NCBI RefSeq assembly: GCF_018613325.1
Contig: NZ_JAGGQJ010000001.1
Location: forward strand, 100,865 to 164,864
DNA length: 64,000 bases
Reading direction: 5' to 3'
DNA from: Bacillus sp. ISL-34
GTDB taxonomy: Bacteria; Bacillota; Bacilli; Bacillales; DSM-1321
In this document: positions 7,125 to 16,530 of the stretch, one piece after another
Position numbering within the stretch: the stretch's first letter is position 1
Layout of the letters: every line of letters begins with the position of its first letter
Translations under genes and position numbers: made by a program
Notes under the pieces: generated by a model
What the model saw: only the letters and a program-made list of their open reading frames with translations
Database searches by the model: none
Told to the model about the DNA's origin: nothing

Positions 7125-8552
7125 ATGTCTACAGATGCAACACAGCAACAAAACCCAGTCATTAGAACGACCCCCATTTTAATTGCATTTTTAATTGCAG
7201 GGTTCATTGGGTTATTCAGCGAGACGGCATTAAACATGGCGCTGGGCGATCTAATACAAGAGTTCAATGTCAGTCCTTCCACCGTGCAATGGCTGACAAC
7301 GGGTTACCTATTAACATTGGGGATATTGGTTCCCGTTTCGGGACTCTTGATTCAGTGGTTCAATACTCGTCAATTATTCATTGCCTCAATGGTGTTCTCC
7401 ATCATTGGGACGCTCATTGCAGCAATTGCACCTGGGTTCGGCATCTTGATGCTGGCCCGTGTCATCCAGGCAATCGGAACGGGTCTTTTATTACCTCTCA
7501 TGTTCAATACCATTTTATTGATTTTCCCTATTCATAAAAGGGGAGCGACGATGGGATTGATGGGGTTGGTGATCATGTTTGCTCCGGCCATCGGACCGAC
7601 AGTTTCAGGTTTGATTATCGAAAATTTAAAGTGGAATTACATTTTCTGGGTGTCTTTGCCGTTCTTTGTGATCGCTTTACTATTCGGTCTCAAGTATATG
7701 CAAAACGTTTCTACAATCACCAAACCTAAAATCGATGTACCATCCATTATTTTATCGACCATTGGTTTTGGGGGAATTGTTTATGGCTTTAGTATTGTTG
7801 GAGAGCAAGGATGGAGCAATCCGATAGTTCTATCCTCGATCATTGTCGGCCTTATAGCGCTATTCCTGTTTGCTGTAAGACAATTCAACATGGATAAGCC
7901 GATGATTGACTTGCGCGTTTTTAAATACCCGATGTTCACGTTAGGGTTAATAACCGTCTTCATCACCTTCATGATCATCATGTCATCCATGATTCTCTTA
8001 CCGTTATACCTGCAAACCGGGCTTGCATTAGCTGCGTTTTCTGCTGGGCTGGTACTGTTACCGGGTGGAGTGCTTAATGGTATCATGTCTCCGGTTACGG
8101 GGCGCATTTTTGATAAGTTCGGGCCAAGAGGGTTAGTGATCCCAGGCTTCATTATCATGATTGTCATGTTATGGACTTTGACGAACGTAACGACTGAAAC
8201 TACGATCATTATGGTAATCGTCATGCATTCTCTCCTTATGATTGGTGTTTCGATGGTCATGATGCCGGCCCAGACAAATGGGCTGAATCAACTGCCGAAA
8301 AATCTTTATCCGGATGGAACGGCTTTAATGAATACATTGCAACAAGTATCGGGGGCCATCGGTACAACCGTTGCCATTACAATCATGTCAGCATCCCAAA
8401 AAAATTATATGGCAAATGCAGAAGATCCGTTCGATCCATCAGCCATTAGCGGTTCATTGACTGCAGGCGTTCAAGATGCCTTTATTTTTGGTCTTGTCCT
8501 TGCAATCATTGGTTTGATCGTGTCTTTTTTTATCAGAACAGCAAGAGACTAA
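7125..8552 (+). CDS. MFS multidrug efflux transporter, DHA2 (14-TM) family, LmrB-like
   Basis: This 475-residue proton-antiport exporter has about 14 hydrophobic segments. Motif C-like and DHA2 landmarks are visible: VQWLTTGYLLTLGILVPVSG near residue 50, RVIQAIGTGLLLPL near 112, FAPAIGPTVSGLI near 148 and QQVSGAIGTTVAI near 407. GGAGGAA lies before the ATG. The gene follows its putative TetR repressor by 61 bp and ends at an intrinsic terminator. By analogy with lmrB it may export lincosamide- or puromycin-like compounds, but substrate cannot be assigned. Confidence 0.85.
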   Translation: MSTDATQQQNPVIRTTPILIAFLIAGFIGLFSETALNMALGDLIQEFNVSPSTVQWLTTGYLLTLGILVPVSGLLIQWFNTRQLFIASMVFSIIGTLIAAIAPGFGILMLARVIQAIGTGLLLPLMFNTILLIFPIHKRGATMGLMGLVIMFAPAIGPTVSGLIIENLKWNYIFWVSLPFFVIALLFGLKYMQNVSTITKPKIDVPSIILSTIGFGGIVYGFSIVGEQGWSNPIVLSSIIVGLIALFLFAVRQFNMDKPMIDLRVFKYPMFTLGLITVFITFMIIMSSMILLPLYLQTGLALAAFSAGLVLLPGGVLNGIMSPVTGRIFDKFGPRGLVIPGFIIMIVMLWTLTNVTTETTIIMVIVMHSLLMIGVSMVMMPAQTNGLNQLPKNLYPDGTALMNTLQQVSGAIGTTVAITIMSASQKNYMANAEDPFDPSAISGSLTAGVQDAFIFGLVLAIIGLIVSFFIRTARD

Positions 8553-8579
8553 TAAGATATTAATGAAAAAAGATAAATT

Positions 8580-8617
8580 AGCCAGCAGCGAAAGAATTTT
8601 CTCTGTCTGGCTTTTTT
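8580..8617 (+). terminator. Intrinsic terminator after the MFS gene
   Basis: AGCCAG and CTGGCT pair around a long, partly paired loop and are followed by TTTTTTG. Confidence 0.65.
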
Positions 8618-8793
8618 GTTTGAAAAAAAGCATGATGAATAAATCGTTTTTATTGGTCCTTTTTACCATATTTTATCAAAAGCCACAAAAACTAGAGTAA
8701 ATCATTTGAAAATTAACCACTTATCGGATAATCTTACACAGTAATAGTTACTAAAATTTAGCTCAGGTAAAGCGGTTAACGGGAGGAATTCAA

Positions 8794-9852
8794 ATGAATA
8801 CGATAAAAACCAAATTGTTTGAATCTGTAACAATAGGTGCATGGGATTTAAAAACAAGAACGGCAATGGCTCCTATGACACGGGCGTTTGCCGATAACGA
8901 AACTGGTGTTGTGAATGACCTGACCGTAGAATATTACCGTAAACGGGCTCAAGATGGAATTGGACTTATCATTACTGAAGGTGTAGTGATTTCACCAAGA
9001 GCAAAGGGCAATCCTGGAGTTCCCGGAATATATACTCAAGAGCAAATAAACGGGTGGAAAAAAGTAACGGAAGCAGTACACGCTGAAGGCGGAACGATTA
9101 TTGCGCAAATCTGGCATGTGGGCCGTGCAAGTCACCATGAAATTGCAGGAGGACTTCCTCCGCAGGCTCCATCACCTATCGCTGCAGAAGGTAAGGTTTC
9201 CCGATTCGGCAAACCTTTTGATATTCCTGAAGAAATGACAGAGACGGATATTTCAGAAGTGGTGAAACAATATAAACAAGCTGCAAAGAATGCAATGGAT
9301 GCTGATTTTGACGGCGTTGAAATTCATGGAGCACACGGCTACTTAATAGACCAGTTCAATTCTGACACTTCCAATAAAAGGACCGATCGGTACGGTGGTG
9401 ATTTAAAACAGCGCCTGACATTTATGAAGGAAGTGCTAAAGGCAGTTATTGATGCGGTTGGAGTGGAACGTACCCTTATTCGTTTCTCTGCTTTGAAAAT
9501 TGACCAGCCGTCTTACATGTGGGAAGACCCTGAAAAAGCGATCCAAACATTTATTGAAGCGTTCAATGAAACAGGAGTGAAAATGATTCACCCATCCACG
9601 ATGGAATTTACCAAACCGATTGCAAGAGGATTGACCATGCATGAATTGGTACGCAGCCACTGGGATGGAATTATAGTCGGTGTGGGCGGGCTTGATCCTG
9701 AAACAGCAGAAGCCGCACTGGAAAAAGGCATCATTGACGTTGCGGCGATTGGACGTCCGCTTATTGCCAACCCGGATTATCTGGCACGAATTAAGCGGGA
9801 TGAAAAACTTGTTGATTACGAGGCAAAGAAACACTTAGGGCAACTGATTTAA
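8794..9852 (+). CDS. Old yellow enzyme-type FMN oxidoreductase (NemA-like)
   Basis: This 352-residue TIM-barrel flavoenzyme probably reduces activated C=C bonds or nitro groups with NAD(P)H. Family landmarks are MAPMTRAFAD near residue 27, QIWHVGRASH near 108, the substrate-binding pair in HGAHGYLIDQF near 178, SNKRTDRYGG, and the FMN-phosphate region VGVGGLDPETAE and AAIGRPLIANPDY near the end. GGGAGG lies before the ATG. It appears monocistronic. The natural substrate of such enzymes is rarely known; a detoxification role is likely. Confidence 0.88.
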   Translation: MNTIKTKLFESVTIGAWDLKTRTAMAPMTRAFADNETGVVNDLTVEYYRKRAQDGIGLIITEGVVISPRAKGNPGVPGIYTQEQINGWKKVTEAVHAEGGTIIAQIWHVGRASHHEIAGGLPPQAPSPIAAEGKVSRFGKPFDIPEEMTETDISEVVKQYKQAAKNAMDADFDGVEIHGAHGYLIDQFNSDTSNKRTDRYGGDLKQRLTFMKEVLKAVIDAVGVERTLIRFSALKIDQPSYMWEDPEKAIQTFIEAFNETGVKMIHPSTMEFTKPIARGLTMHELVRSHWDGIIVGVGGLDPETAEAALEKGIIDVAAIGRPLIANPDYLARIKRDEKLVDYEAKKHLGQLI

Positions 9853-10069
9853 TAGAGATAAAAGATAAGGCAGGCTTGTTCATGACAGGACACCGCAGCA
9901 ACAATGCTTCCTTTTTTGATAACTGATGCGATTCTTCTTCAAGAAGGGTCGCCTTTTCTTATGGAACTAAAAGGGGAGAGTAGAGGAAGAAGGATGTTAA
10001 AAAGATTATATATATTTGGTAAGCTTACTGGTTATTTTCAATAAATAAAGTGAGGAAGCTGGTATATCA

Positions 10070-10591
10070 ATGGAACGTATCATGGTTATCGGAGTGTCCG
10101 CGGGTGTCGGAAAATCTACTTTTGCAAGAAGACTTGGAGATAATTTGAATATCGAGGTACATCATTTGGATACATACTACTGGAGGCCTGGCTGGGTGGA
10201 AGCTCCTTTAGAGGATTTTATTTCTGCCCAGAAGGAAGTATTGAGTCATGACAAGTGGATAATGGATGGCAATTATAGTAATTCTATTCATTTACGTTCG
10301 GAGCTTGCCGATACGATTATTTATTTAGAACTTCCTCTCCGTGTTTGTCTTTACCGTGTTATAAAACGTTGGTTGTCCAATATAGGTAAAACAAGACCGG
10401 ATATGGGCAAAGGCTGCAATGAAAAATTAGACTGGCAGTTTATTAAATTTATCATGACCACCTACTTTCCTCGCAAGAAAGAAATGAAAGCAAGATTTGC
10501 CGATCTAAAAAAGAGTGACCCTGAAAAGGTATTTGTTATTTTAAAAAGCAAGCACGAAATTGAAGGATATCTGTTGAATGTGAAGGGATGA
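10070..10591 (+). CDS. P-loop kinase of the FlaR/topology-modulation family
   Basis: This 173-residue adenylate-kinase-like protein has Walker A GVSAGVGKST at residues 7-16, followed by HHLDTYYWRPGWVE and WIMDGNYS, which are characteristic of proteins annotated as DNA topology modulation protein FlaR. The C-terminus contains the lid-like region RPDMGKGCNEKLDW. The biochemical role of the family is poorly defined; a small-molecule kinase is the structural expectation. The gene is monocistronic and ends before a strong bidirectional terminator. Confidence 0.8.
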   Translation: MERIMVIGVSAGVGKSTFARRLGDNLNIEVHHLDTYYWRPGWVEAPLEDFISAQKEVLSHDKWIMDGNYSNSIHLRSELADTIIYLELPLRVCLYRVIKRWLSNIGKTRPDMGKGCNEKLDWQFIKFIMTTYFPRKKEMKARFADLKKSDPEKVFVILKSKHEIEGYLLNVKG

Positions 10592-10655
10592 ATTTTTATG
10601 ACTCTTAGAGATTTCCTAAACTAAGGCTTTTATGGAGTTAATATAAGTCCAAATG

Positions 10656-10690
10656 GAAAAGGGATCTTCCAATCGAAGAATCCCTTTTTA
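10656..10690 (+). terminator. Bidirectional intrinsic terminator
   Basis: AAAAGGGATCTTC and GAAGAATCCCTTTTT pair around a five-base loop. It separates the FlaR-like gene from the convergent peptidase fragment. Confidence 0.75.
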
Positions 10691-10719
10691 TACATACTGC
10701 AACTAACTAATCTAGTCTA

Positions 10720-10885
10720 TCATTTTTTAACTAAAGGCTTTACATCTTGCGGAATAGGGGAGATATAGCTTTTCCCTTGTAATCGTTCTTTTAGCTCTGT
10801 TTTTGCCTTTTCAATTAATTCCGGATTTTGAAGCACTTCTACTGCAGTTGCTGCAATAACCTTGCCAGCATGAAGCATTCCTGAG
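10720..10885 (-). pseudogene. 3' fragment of an M20/AbgB-type amidohydrolase
   Basis: The minus-strand reading GMLHAGKVIAATAVEVLQ followed by NPELIEKAKTELKERLQGK and SPIPQDVKP is the C-terminus of AbgB-like p-aminobenzoyl-glutamate hydrolases. The catalytic domain is missing. Upstream of about 10885 the frame continues only as antisense of the neighbouring regulator remnant, so the apparent ORF to 10956 is a chimera. The missing 5' part was probably lost in one deletion that also removed the start of the adjacent divergent regulator. Confidence 0.75.
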
Positions 10886-11329
10886 ATGGATGTTTCTGTG
10901 GCTGTTGGAATTTGTTTTGGTGAGACGGCTGCATCAGCAGAAATCAATGCCCGCAAGGCGATCCGTCATTCGAAGAAGCAAGACAGCTCCGGAATTGTTG
11001 TTATTCAGGAAGATGGTGTAATGATCGAATCCGTAGGTCAAGAAGAACAATTGGCATATACCTTCCGTTCCAATGATAAAGAACTGCTAGATAAATTAAA
11101 TCAGGCTAACATTAGTGTAAAAACGTATAAAAAGATAGAAGCATTGATTGATCGTATGGGTTGGGACGGCTTCACTTCCTCAGACTTAGCTTCTCATTTA
11201 TCCATGACCGTTCGAAATGCCCAGAGAATTATGAGTGGTTTAAGTGAAAGCGGTTTAGTGGAGTACAAAGGAGAAGAACTTCAATCACCTCGGGGAAGAC
11301 CTCGTAAAATTTATAAGTTGAAGAAGTAA
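10886..11329 (+). pseudogene. 3' fragment of a HTH regulator, paralogue of the intact gene at 11955
   Basis: About 147 residues match the C-terminal third of the intact regulator downstream. Shared stretches are VAVGI.FGETA.SAEINA.. A..HSK, then NISVKTYKKI.AL..RMGW, and the C-terminal winged helix with RGRP.KIY. The N-terminal sensor part is absent and no ribosome site precedes the first ATG. Homology starts at about 10889, exactly where the divergent peptidase fragment ends. A hairpin with a T-tract downstream (11483-11506) may be its old terminator. Confidence 0.75.
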
Positions 11330-11954
11330 CACCTCGACTTCTTGGTACACACTTAAATGAAATTCGATTTTGATTATCTAAATCTATCTCAGCTAAATTT
11401 GGCCCTGGTTTAGGGCAGTGTTACCATATAATCTTAAAACAGTATCGTTTTATCATAAAAATGGAGATTATATCATTATCCGAGAGCTGATTATCAGCTC
11501 TTTTTCTTATGGTGCTATAGGGGCAATGCTATTTTTCATTAGTACATTAGAATTACCAGAACAGTTATAAAATAATAGTACTAACGTTATTCAATTTAAA
11601 GAGTTGCTGCCTTGTTGGGAATTTACAACGATCTATATAGAAAGCTGACTTGTAAACCTAACATTAATAGCTTGTACAACGTGTTTTTCCTTCTTGCCAC
11701 ATGATAAAATGGTACAAAAGGGAAAAGCAGGCGGGGATATGTATACAGCTATATATCATTTCTATCATTCTTTTCTTTTTGCTTCTGTTATGATCAAGAG
11801 TAACAAACAAACTAATCAACAGGACTCAAATGCAAATTGAGCAAAAGTTAAACAGCAGAAGAATTAGCATTGTGATAACATCCTTTCGTTAAACCAGGAT
11901 ATTCTACAAAGAATCATGAATATATTAAAGATGATAAAGGAAGTCGATTACTGG
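11330..11954 (+). other. Gene-free interval with one terminator-like hairpin
   Basis: No supported gene is seen in about 620 bp. AGAGCTGA-TTA-TCAGCTCT with a T-run at 11483-11506 looks like an intrinsic terminator. A 33-codon frame from 11739 lacks a convincing ribosome site and resembles nothing I know. The rest is AT-rich and presumably holds the promoter of the next regulator. Confidence 0.5.
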
Positions 11955-13253
11955 ATGTATAAAATCGGACTAGTTGGTCTAAAAACTTCTATAGAACAAA
12001 TTTTAATCTTGGCAGAAGAATATAAACATGAGTTGGAATTCATCTCTTTGCCCTATGTAAAGACAGAAGAGGTAGGGGGGATTGTAAAAGAATATAATTC
12101 TCACGTACATGCATGGCTTTTTTCTGGTCCACTTCCCTATGAAATTGCGGGAAAAACACTAGGCACAGATAAAATAATGGTGCATGTTCCTGCTACGGAA
12201 TCAGGATTTTATAAATCCTTTTTAGAGTTGGTTTATGAACAAGGGAAAATTATTGAGCAGCTCAGTATCGATACTATGTCTTCAAATAATATTAGTGAAG
12301 AAGCCCTGTCACAGTTGAAAATAAGAATCCCAAAGATTCATACGAAAGTGTTTGAGTCAGATGTCGATACGAATGAATTGATACATTTTCACTTGGATTT
12401 ATGGAATAAGGGAATGACAGAAGGTGCGTTATCTTGTTTTCCGTCCGTCTGTGAAGCTTTAAATGAATATGGGATTCCAGCTTACCGAATGTCGATGAGC
12501 AAGATGGAAGTTCGGCAAACGCTTCGTATCCTCTCTGAAAAAGTAAAGACTTCCTACTTTAAAGATACACAAATCGGAGTGGAGATCATTGAAGTCGAAT
12601 ACTTTGACAAAGTGGCTGAGGAAATGAAAACTCCTTATCATTTACAGTACTTGGAACTTCGGCTAAAAGAAATGTTGATTCAGCTTGGTGAAAGAATAAA
12701 TGGTTCCTTTTCAGAGAAAGGGAATGGGAGGTACATGATTTTTAGTTCTCGCGGCGTAATTGAACGGGAAATCATTACGCTCGAGGATACCATTCAAAAA
12801 TTGGCCTTTGAAGCAGGTACAACCGTTGCCGTTGGAATTGGTTTCGGTGAGACGGCCTATTCGGCAGAAATAAATGCTTTTCGTGCCATTCAACATTCAA
12901 AAGAGATGAAGAAGCGAGAAATTGTGATTATCCAAGATGATGGCAAAATTATCGAATCACCAGGCAAAAAGAAAGAACTGCAATTTGATACCCGTACCCA
13001 CAATAAGCCCCTTATAGAAAAGTTGAAATCCGGAAATATCAGTGTGAAAACGTATAAGAAGATATCTGCCCTCGTTCAAAGAATGGGCTGGAGTGATTTT
13101 ACTACAAAGGACTTAGCGAAACATCTTGAGATGACAGAGCGCAATGTACGGCGCATTGTTGCGGATATGTGCGAAGTTGATTTGGCACAATGCGTTGGTG
13201 AAGAGGCTAATGCCACACGAGGAAGGCCGAGTAAAATTTATCAATTATTATAA
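11955..13253 (+). CDS. Three-part transcriptional regulator: sensor, degenerate GGDEF-like, winged helix
   Basis: This 432-residue protein starts MYKIGLVGLKTSIEQIL. Its N-terminal half is an alpha/beta sensor-like domain that I cannot name. The middle (TTVAVGIGFGETAYSAEINA, AIQHSKE) resembles the core of a nucleotidyl-cyclase/GGDEF fold that has lost its catalytic motif. The C-terminal 75 residues (MGWSDFTTKDLAKHLEMTER) form a DNA-binding winged helix ending RGRPSKIYQLL. An open frame reaches back to 11916, but AAGGAAG at 11937-11943 favours the ATG at 11955. It lies just upstream of a peptidase/symporter operon and probably controls it. A truncated paralogue at 10886 also adjoined an M20 amidohydrolase, supporting the pairing. 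Confidence 0.7.
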   Translation: MYKIGLVGLKTSIEQILILAEEYKHELEFISLPYVKTEEVGGIVKEYNSHVHAWLFSGPLPYEIAGKTLGTDKIMVHVPATESGFYKSFLELVYEQGKIIEQLSIDTMSSNNISEEALSQLKIRIPKIHTKVFESDVDTNELIHFHLDLWNKGMTEGALSCFPSVCEALNEYGIPAYRMSMSKMEVRQTLRILSEKVKTSYFKDTQIGVEIIEVEYFDKVAEEMKTPYHLQYLELRLKEMLIQLGERINGSFSEKGNGRYMIFSSRGVIEREIITLEDTIQKLAFEAGTTVAVGIGFGETAYSAEINAFRAIQHSKEMKKREIVIIQDDGKIIESPGKKKELQFDTRTHNKPLIEKLKSGNISVKTYKKISALVQRMGWSDFTTKDLAKHLEMTERNVRRIVADMCEVDLAQCVGEEANATRGRPSKIYQLL

Positions 13254-13260
13254 ATTACAG

Positions 13261-13287
13261 GCACCCATAATTTGGGTGTTTTTTTAT
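13261..13287 (+). terminator. Intrinsic terminator of the regulator
   Basis: CACCCA-TAATT-TGGGTG is followed by seven T residues. Confidence 0.7.
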
Positions 13288-13336
13288 TTCTGCTTCATGT
13301 CGCATTTAAAAAATAGTTTTGAATTTTCGAAAAATA

Positions 13337-13390
13337 TTGTAATAAAGACCTTGTGAGATTATACTCTATTTAAGGAATTTTTTCCTTAAA
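13337..13390 (+). promoter_or_regulatory. Promoter with overlapping palindromic operator for the M20 peptidase operon
   Basis: TTGTAA (13337) and TATACT (13360) are 17 bases apart. Immediately downstream, at the expected transcription start, lies the perfect palindrome TTTAAGGAA-TTTT-TTCCTTAAA (13369-13390). Its position suits a repressor or responsive activator, most simply the regulator encoded upstream. Inference. Confidence 0.6.
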
Positions 13391-13444
13391 CTATCCTAAA
13401 TTAAAGACCGTTATGTAAATTGAATGAATAAGGGGTTGTAGGGG

Positions 13445-14632
13445 ATGTCTCAAACGATGATGATTGATGATTTGATCGAGGCTGTTAAAGATGAAGTGAT
13501 TGCTTGGAGAAGGTATTTACATAAGTATCCGGAGCTGTCTTTTCAGGAGGAGAAAACGGCACAATTTGTTTATGAAACGCTGCAAACCTTTGGTGAATTG
13601 GAAATTTCACGTCCGACAAAAACGAGTATAATGGCTCGTTTGACCGGTCAGAATCCTGGGAAGGTCATTGCACTGCGGGCAGATATGGATGCGCTTCCAA
13701 TTGAAGAAGAGAATGATTTTGACTTTGTGTCACGGAATTCAGGCGTGATGCATGCCTGCGGTCATGATGGGCATACGGCGATGCTGCTTGGAACAGCAAA
13801 AGTTCTTGTACAGTTAAAGGATCAAATTAAGGGGGAGGTGCGCTTTTTATTTCAACATGCTGAGGAACTGCCGCCCGGTGGAGCTCAAGAGATGGTGAAA
13901 GCCGGTGTGCTTGATGGAGTGGATATGATCATTGGATCCCACCTCTTGTCGACGCTTCCTTTAGGGAAAATTGGTCTGGGCTGCGGTCCGGTGATGGCTG
14001 GAGCTGATACTTTTAACATTATAGTGGTGGGTAAAGGGGGGCACGCCTCGCAGCCAGAACTGACCATTGATCCCATAGCGATTGGAACACAGGTCGTATC
14101 GAATCTCCAGCACATTGTTTCTAGATATCGGGAAGCCCAGGAAGCTCTTGTGGTTTCAGTGACTCAGTTCCATGCGGGAAGTGCGATTAATGTCATTCCA
14201 AGTAAGGTAAGCATTGGTGGATCGGTTCGAAGCTTCAATCCGGAACTGCGGAAAAAAATCCCGGATTTAATCGAACGCATAGTAAAAGGGATTACTGAAG
14301 CGCATGGTGCTACGTATGAATTGGATTATCAGTTCGGTTATGCTCCTACCATTAATGATGAAGAAGTTACCCGTTTGATGGACGAAACGGTCTGTGAAGT
14401 ATTTGGTGAAGAAAGTCGAGAGATTTTAAAGCCAATTATGGGAAGTGAAGACTTCTCTGCTTTTCAAGAAGTAGTTCCGGGATCTTATCTTGTAATAGGA
14501 GCTCGAAATGAAGAAAAAGGAATTATATATCCTCACCATCATCCCAAATTTACAGTCGATGAACAGGCTTTACAAAACGGGGTGAAGTTATTTGTTCACG
14601 GTACTATAAAAATGTTAAATGAAATTTACTAG
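13445..14632 (+). CDS. M20D amidohydrolase (IAA-amino-acid hydrolase/HipO-like)
   Basis: This 395-residue metal-dependent hydrolase of N-acyl amino acids or small peptides shows the family markers RRYLHKYPELSFQE near residue 25, ALRADMDALPI near 80, MHACGHDGHTAMLLG near 103, the catalytic/metal Glu pair in FQHAEELPPGGA near 140, the dimerisation-domain segment GKGGHASQPE near 200 and the final metal His in PHHHPKFTVDE. It has no signal peptide and is cytosolic. It heads an operon with DUF3311 and SSS genes, so an N-acylated or peptide nutrient is probably imported and cleaved here. Confidence 0.88.
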   Translation: MSQTMMIDDLIEAVKDEVIAWRRYLHKYPELSFQEEKTAQFVYETLQTFGELEISRPTKTSIMARLTGQNPGKVIALRADMDALPIEEENDFDFVSRNSGVMHACGHDGHTAMLLGTAKVLVQLKDQIKGEVRFLFQHAEELPPGGAQEMVKAGVLDGVDMIIGSHLLSTLPLGKIGLGCGPVMAGADTFNIIVVGKGGHASQPELTIDPIAIGTQVVSNLQHIVSRYREAQEALVVSVTQFHAGSAINVIPSKVSIGGSVRSFNPELRKKIPDLIERIVKGITEAHGATYELDYQFGYAPTINDEEVTRLMDETVCEVFGEESREILKPIMGSEDFSAFQEVVPGSYLVIGARNEEKGIIYPHHHPKFTVDEQALQNGVKLFVHGTIKMLNEIY

Positions 14633-14644
14633 GGGGCTAAGAGT

Positions 14645-14845
14645 ATGAAAAAAATATATTGGCTCGGAATCATCCCGTTTCTTGGCTTCATCGTAGGAGC
14701 TTTGTTTACAAATAAAGTGACTCCATATGTTCTGGGAATGCCTTTTTTTCACTTTTGGATTGTACTCTGGTCTGTGCTAACCACAGGTATTATGGGGATT
14801 ATATATCTACTGGATCCTGCTAATCAGAAGGGAGATTCAAGATGA
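14645..14845 (+). CDS. DUF3311 small membrane protein
   Basis: This 66-residue protein has two hydrophobic helices (IYWLGIIPFLGFIVGALF and FFHFWIVLWSVLTTGIMGII) and matches the DUF3311 pattern. Such genes commonly precede SSS symporters and may encode an accessory subunit. Its stop overlaps the start of the symporter by the four bases ATGA, implying translational coupling. Confidence 0.8.
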   Translation: MKKIYWLGIIPFLGFIVGALFTNKVTPYVLGMPFFHFWIVLWSVLTTGIMGIIYLLDPANQKGDSR

Positions 14846-16365
14846 ATATTGCCGTTTTTTTCATCCTATTTTTTTTCGTCATTTCGGTATTGATTGGTAT
14901 CCAGGCTAAAAAAGGGAAAGAAATGAACTTGGAACAATGGTCGGTTGGAGGACGCGGGATGGGAGCCCTATTGATTTTCCTTTTATCCGCAGGTGAAATG
15001 TACACTACCTTTACCTTTTTAGGTGCAAGTGGATCCGCTTATGGGGAAGGTGGTTCCATCTTTAGTATCGTGACATATGGCTGTCTGGCTACAGTAATCT
15101 CCTACTGGACATTTCCAGCAATCTGGAGGTATGCAAAGAAACACCAATTAGTTTCCCAATCTGATTTTTTTGTGAAAAAATATCAAAGCCCATATCTTGG
15201 TGTACTTGTTGCGGTTATAGGTGTTATAGCTTGTACTTGCTACTTGGTCCTGCAATTGAAGGGGCTAGGATATATCGTTTTTGCTACATCATATGGAGCA
15301 ATCTCTTCTACAGCTGCCATTTGGGTTGGAGCAATTGGTGTTACCATTTTTGTAATGGTTTCCGGTATTCATGGGTCAGCCAGAACAGCTATTTTGAAGG
15401 ATATTCTGATTCTTGGCATTGTTGTATTTTTAGGTGTTTATTTTCCTATGCATTATTATGGCGGTCTTCAACCTATGTATGAGGCCATTGAACAGGCAAA
15501 GCCGAACTTTACCATCCTTCCAGATCAAGGAATGAGCGTATCGTGGTATATATCGACCGTTGTATTAAGCTCTATTGGATTTTATATGTGGCCGCACGGG
15601 TTTTCTCCTATTTATGCTGCCTCTAGCGAGAAAGCCTTAAGAAAAAATGCAATCCTAATGCCAATGTACCAATTGATTTTATTGTTTGCCTTTTTTGTTG
15701 GATTCGCCGCTATCTTACAGACACCAGGTTTAAAAGGCAGCGACACCGATCTTATCTTGCTGCAGCTTTCTAAACAGGATTTTGATCCGTGGTTTGTGGG
15801 CTTAATCGGTGGAACTGGTGTGTTAGCCGCTCTAGTGCCAAGTTCCATGCTGTTGATGTCTATATCAACATTGCTGGCGAAAAATGTATATGGCGTATTC
15901 ACTCCATCAGCAACGGAAAATCAGATTGCAAAACTGGTAAAATACATGGTTCCCCTTATTTCTCTTTTAGGGATATACTTGACCTTTCAAGGTGGAAACA
16001 CCCTGTTTAGTCTCGCATTAATCGCCTATAATTTTATAACCCAACTCGCTCCTGCCTTTTTCGCCAGTTTGATGAGAAATAATTTTGTAACCAAACATGG
16101 AGCATTTGCCGGGATTATAACAGGAGGAGTGCTAGTCTCTATTATGGAACTGGGGAACATAAAAATTGGTCATCTGTTTCCTTATCTTCCTCAAGCAATT
16201 AAAGACCTGAATGTAGGAATTATCGCCCTATTTATTAACATTGTGGTTTTAGTGGTGGTCAGCCTGATGACAAAAAACATTACTTATACTCATCAAGATA
16301 CTGATGATTTGGAGACATCAACAGCGGAGCACAAGGTCCTAATGCAAAAAGAATCAAATAGCTAA
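14842..16365 (+). CDS. Sodium:solute symporter (SSS family), DUF3311-coupled
   Basis: This 507-residue membrane transporter has about 13 hydrophobic segments and the N-terminal SSS feature LEQWSVGGRGMGALLIFLLS. Further family segments are GASGSAYGEGG, SGIHGSARTAILKDILILG and WPHGFSPIYAASSEKALRKN. It is coupled by a four-base overlap to DUF3311 and sits downstream of the M20 amidohydrolase. This suggests uptake of an N-acyl amino acid, dipeptide or the released organic acid. It is distinct in sequence from the symporter at 2257. Confidence 0.88.
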   Translation: MNIAVFFILFFFVISVLIGIQAKKGKEMNLEQWSVGGRGMGALLIFLLSAGEMYTTFTFLGASGSAYGEGGSIFSIVTYGCLATVISYWTFPAIWRYAKKHQLVSQSDFFVKKYQSPYLGVLVAVIGVIACTCYLVLQLKGLGYIVFATSYGAISSTAAIWVGAIGVTIFVMVSGIHGSARTAILKDILILGIVVFLGVYFPMHYYGGLQPMYEAIEQAKPNFTILPDQGMSVSWYISTVVLSSIGFYMWPHGFSPIYAASSEKALRKNAILMPMYQLILLFAFFVGFAAILQTPGLKGSDTDLILLQLSKQDFDPWFVGLIGGTGVLAALVPSSMLLMSISTLLAKNVYGVFTPSATENQIAKLVKYMVPLISLLGIYLTFQGGNTLFSLALIAYNFITQLAPAFFASLMRNNFVTKHGAFAGIITGGVLVSIMELGNIKIGHLFPYLPQAIKDLNVGIIALFINIVVLVVVSLMTKNITYTHQDTDDLETSTAEHKVLMQKESNS

Positions 16366-16530
16366 CTCAACATGATTATTCACTTCCGATATGATTATGA
16401 AAAACGAATGCCCTACAATTAAAGCTTTTCTGGGGACAGTTTTGCATCACTCCATTTACAGTTCGGATAACGCTGATAATGAATTGTTCTTTTTGATCGC
16501 TTTATGCCCAATAACAAAGATTATCTACAA

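Noticed and set aside
7781..8260. 159-codon frame antisense to the MFS gene
   Set aside because: Shadow of a clear membrane-protein gene; Met/Ile/Thr-rich composition comes from the opposite strand.
10886..10956. N-terminal part of the apparent 78-codon minus-strand protein
   Set aside because: Its first 26 or so codons are antisense to the regulator remnant; only the C-terminal part is peptidase-derived.
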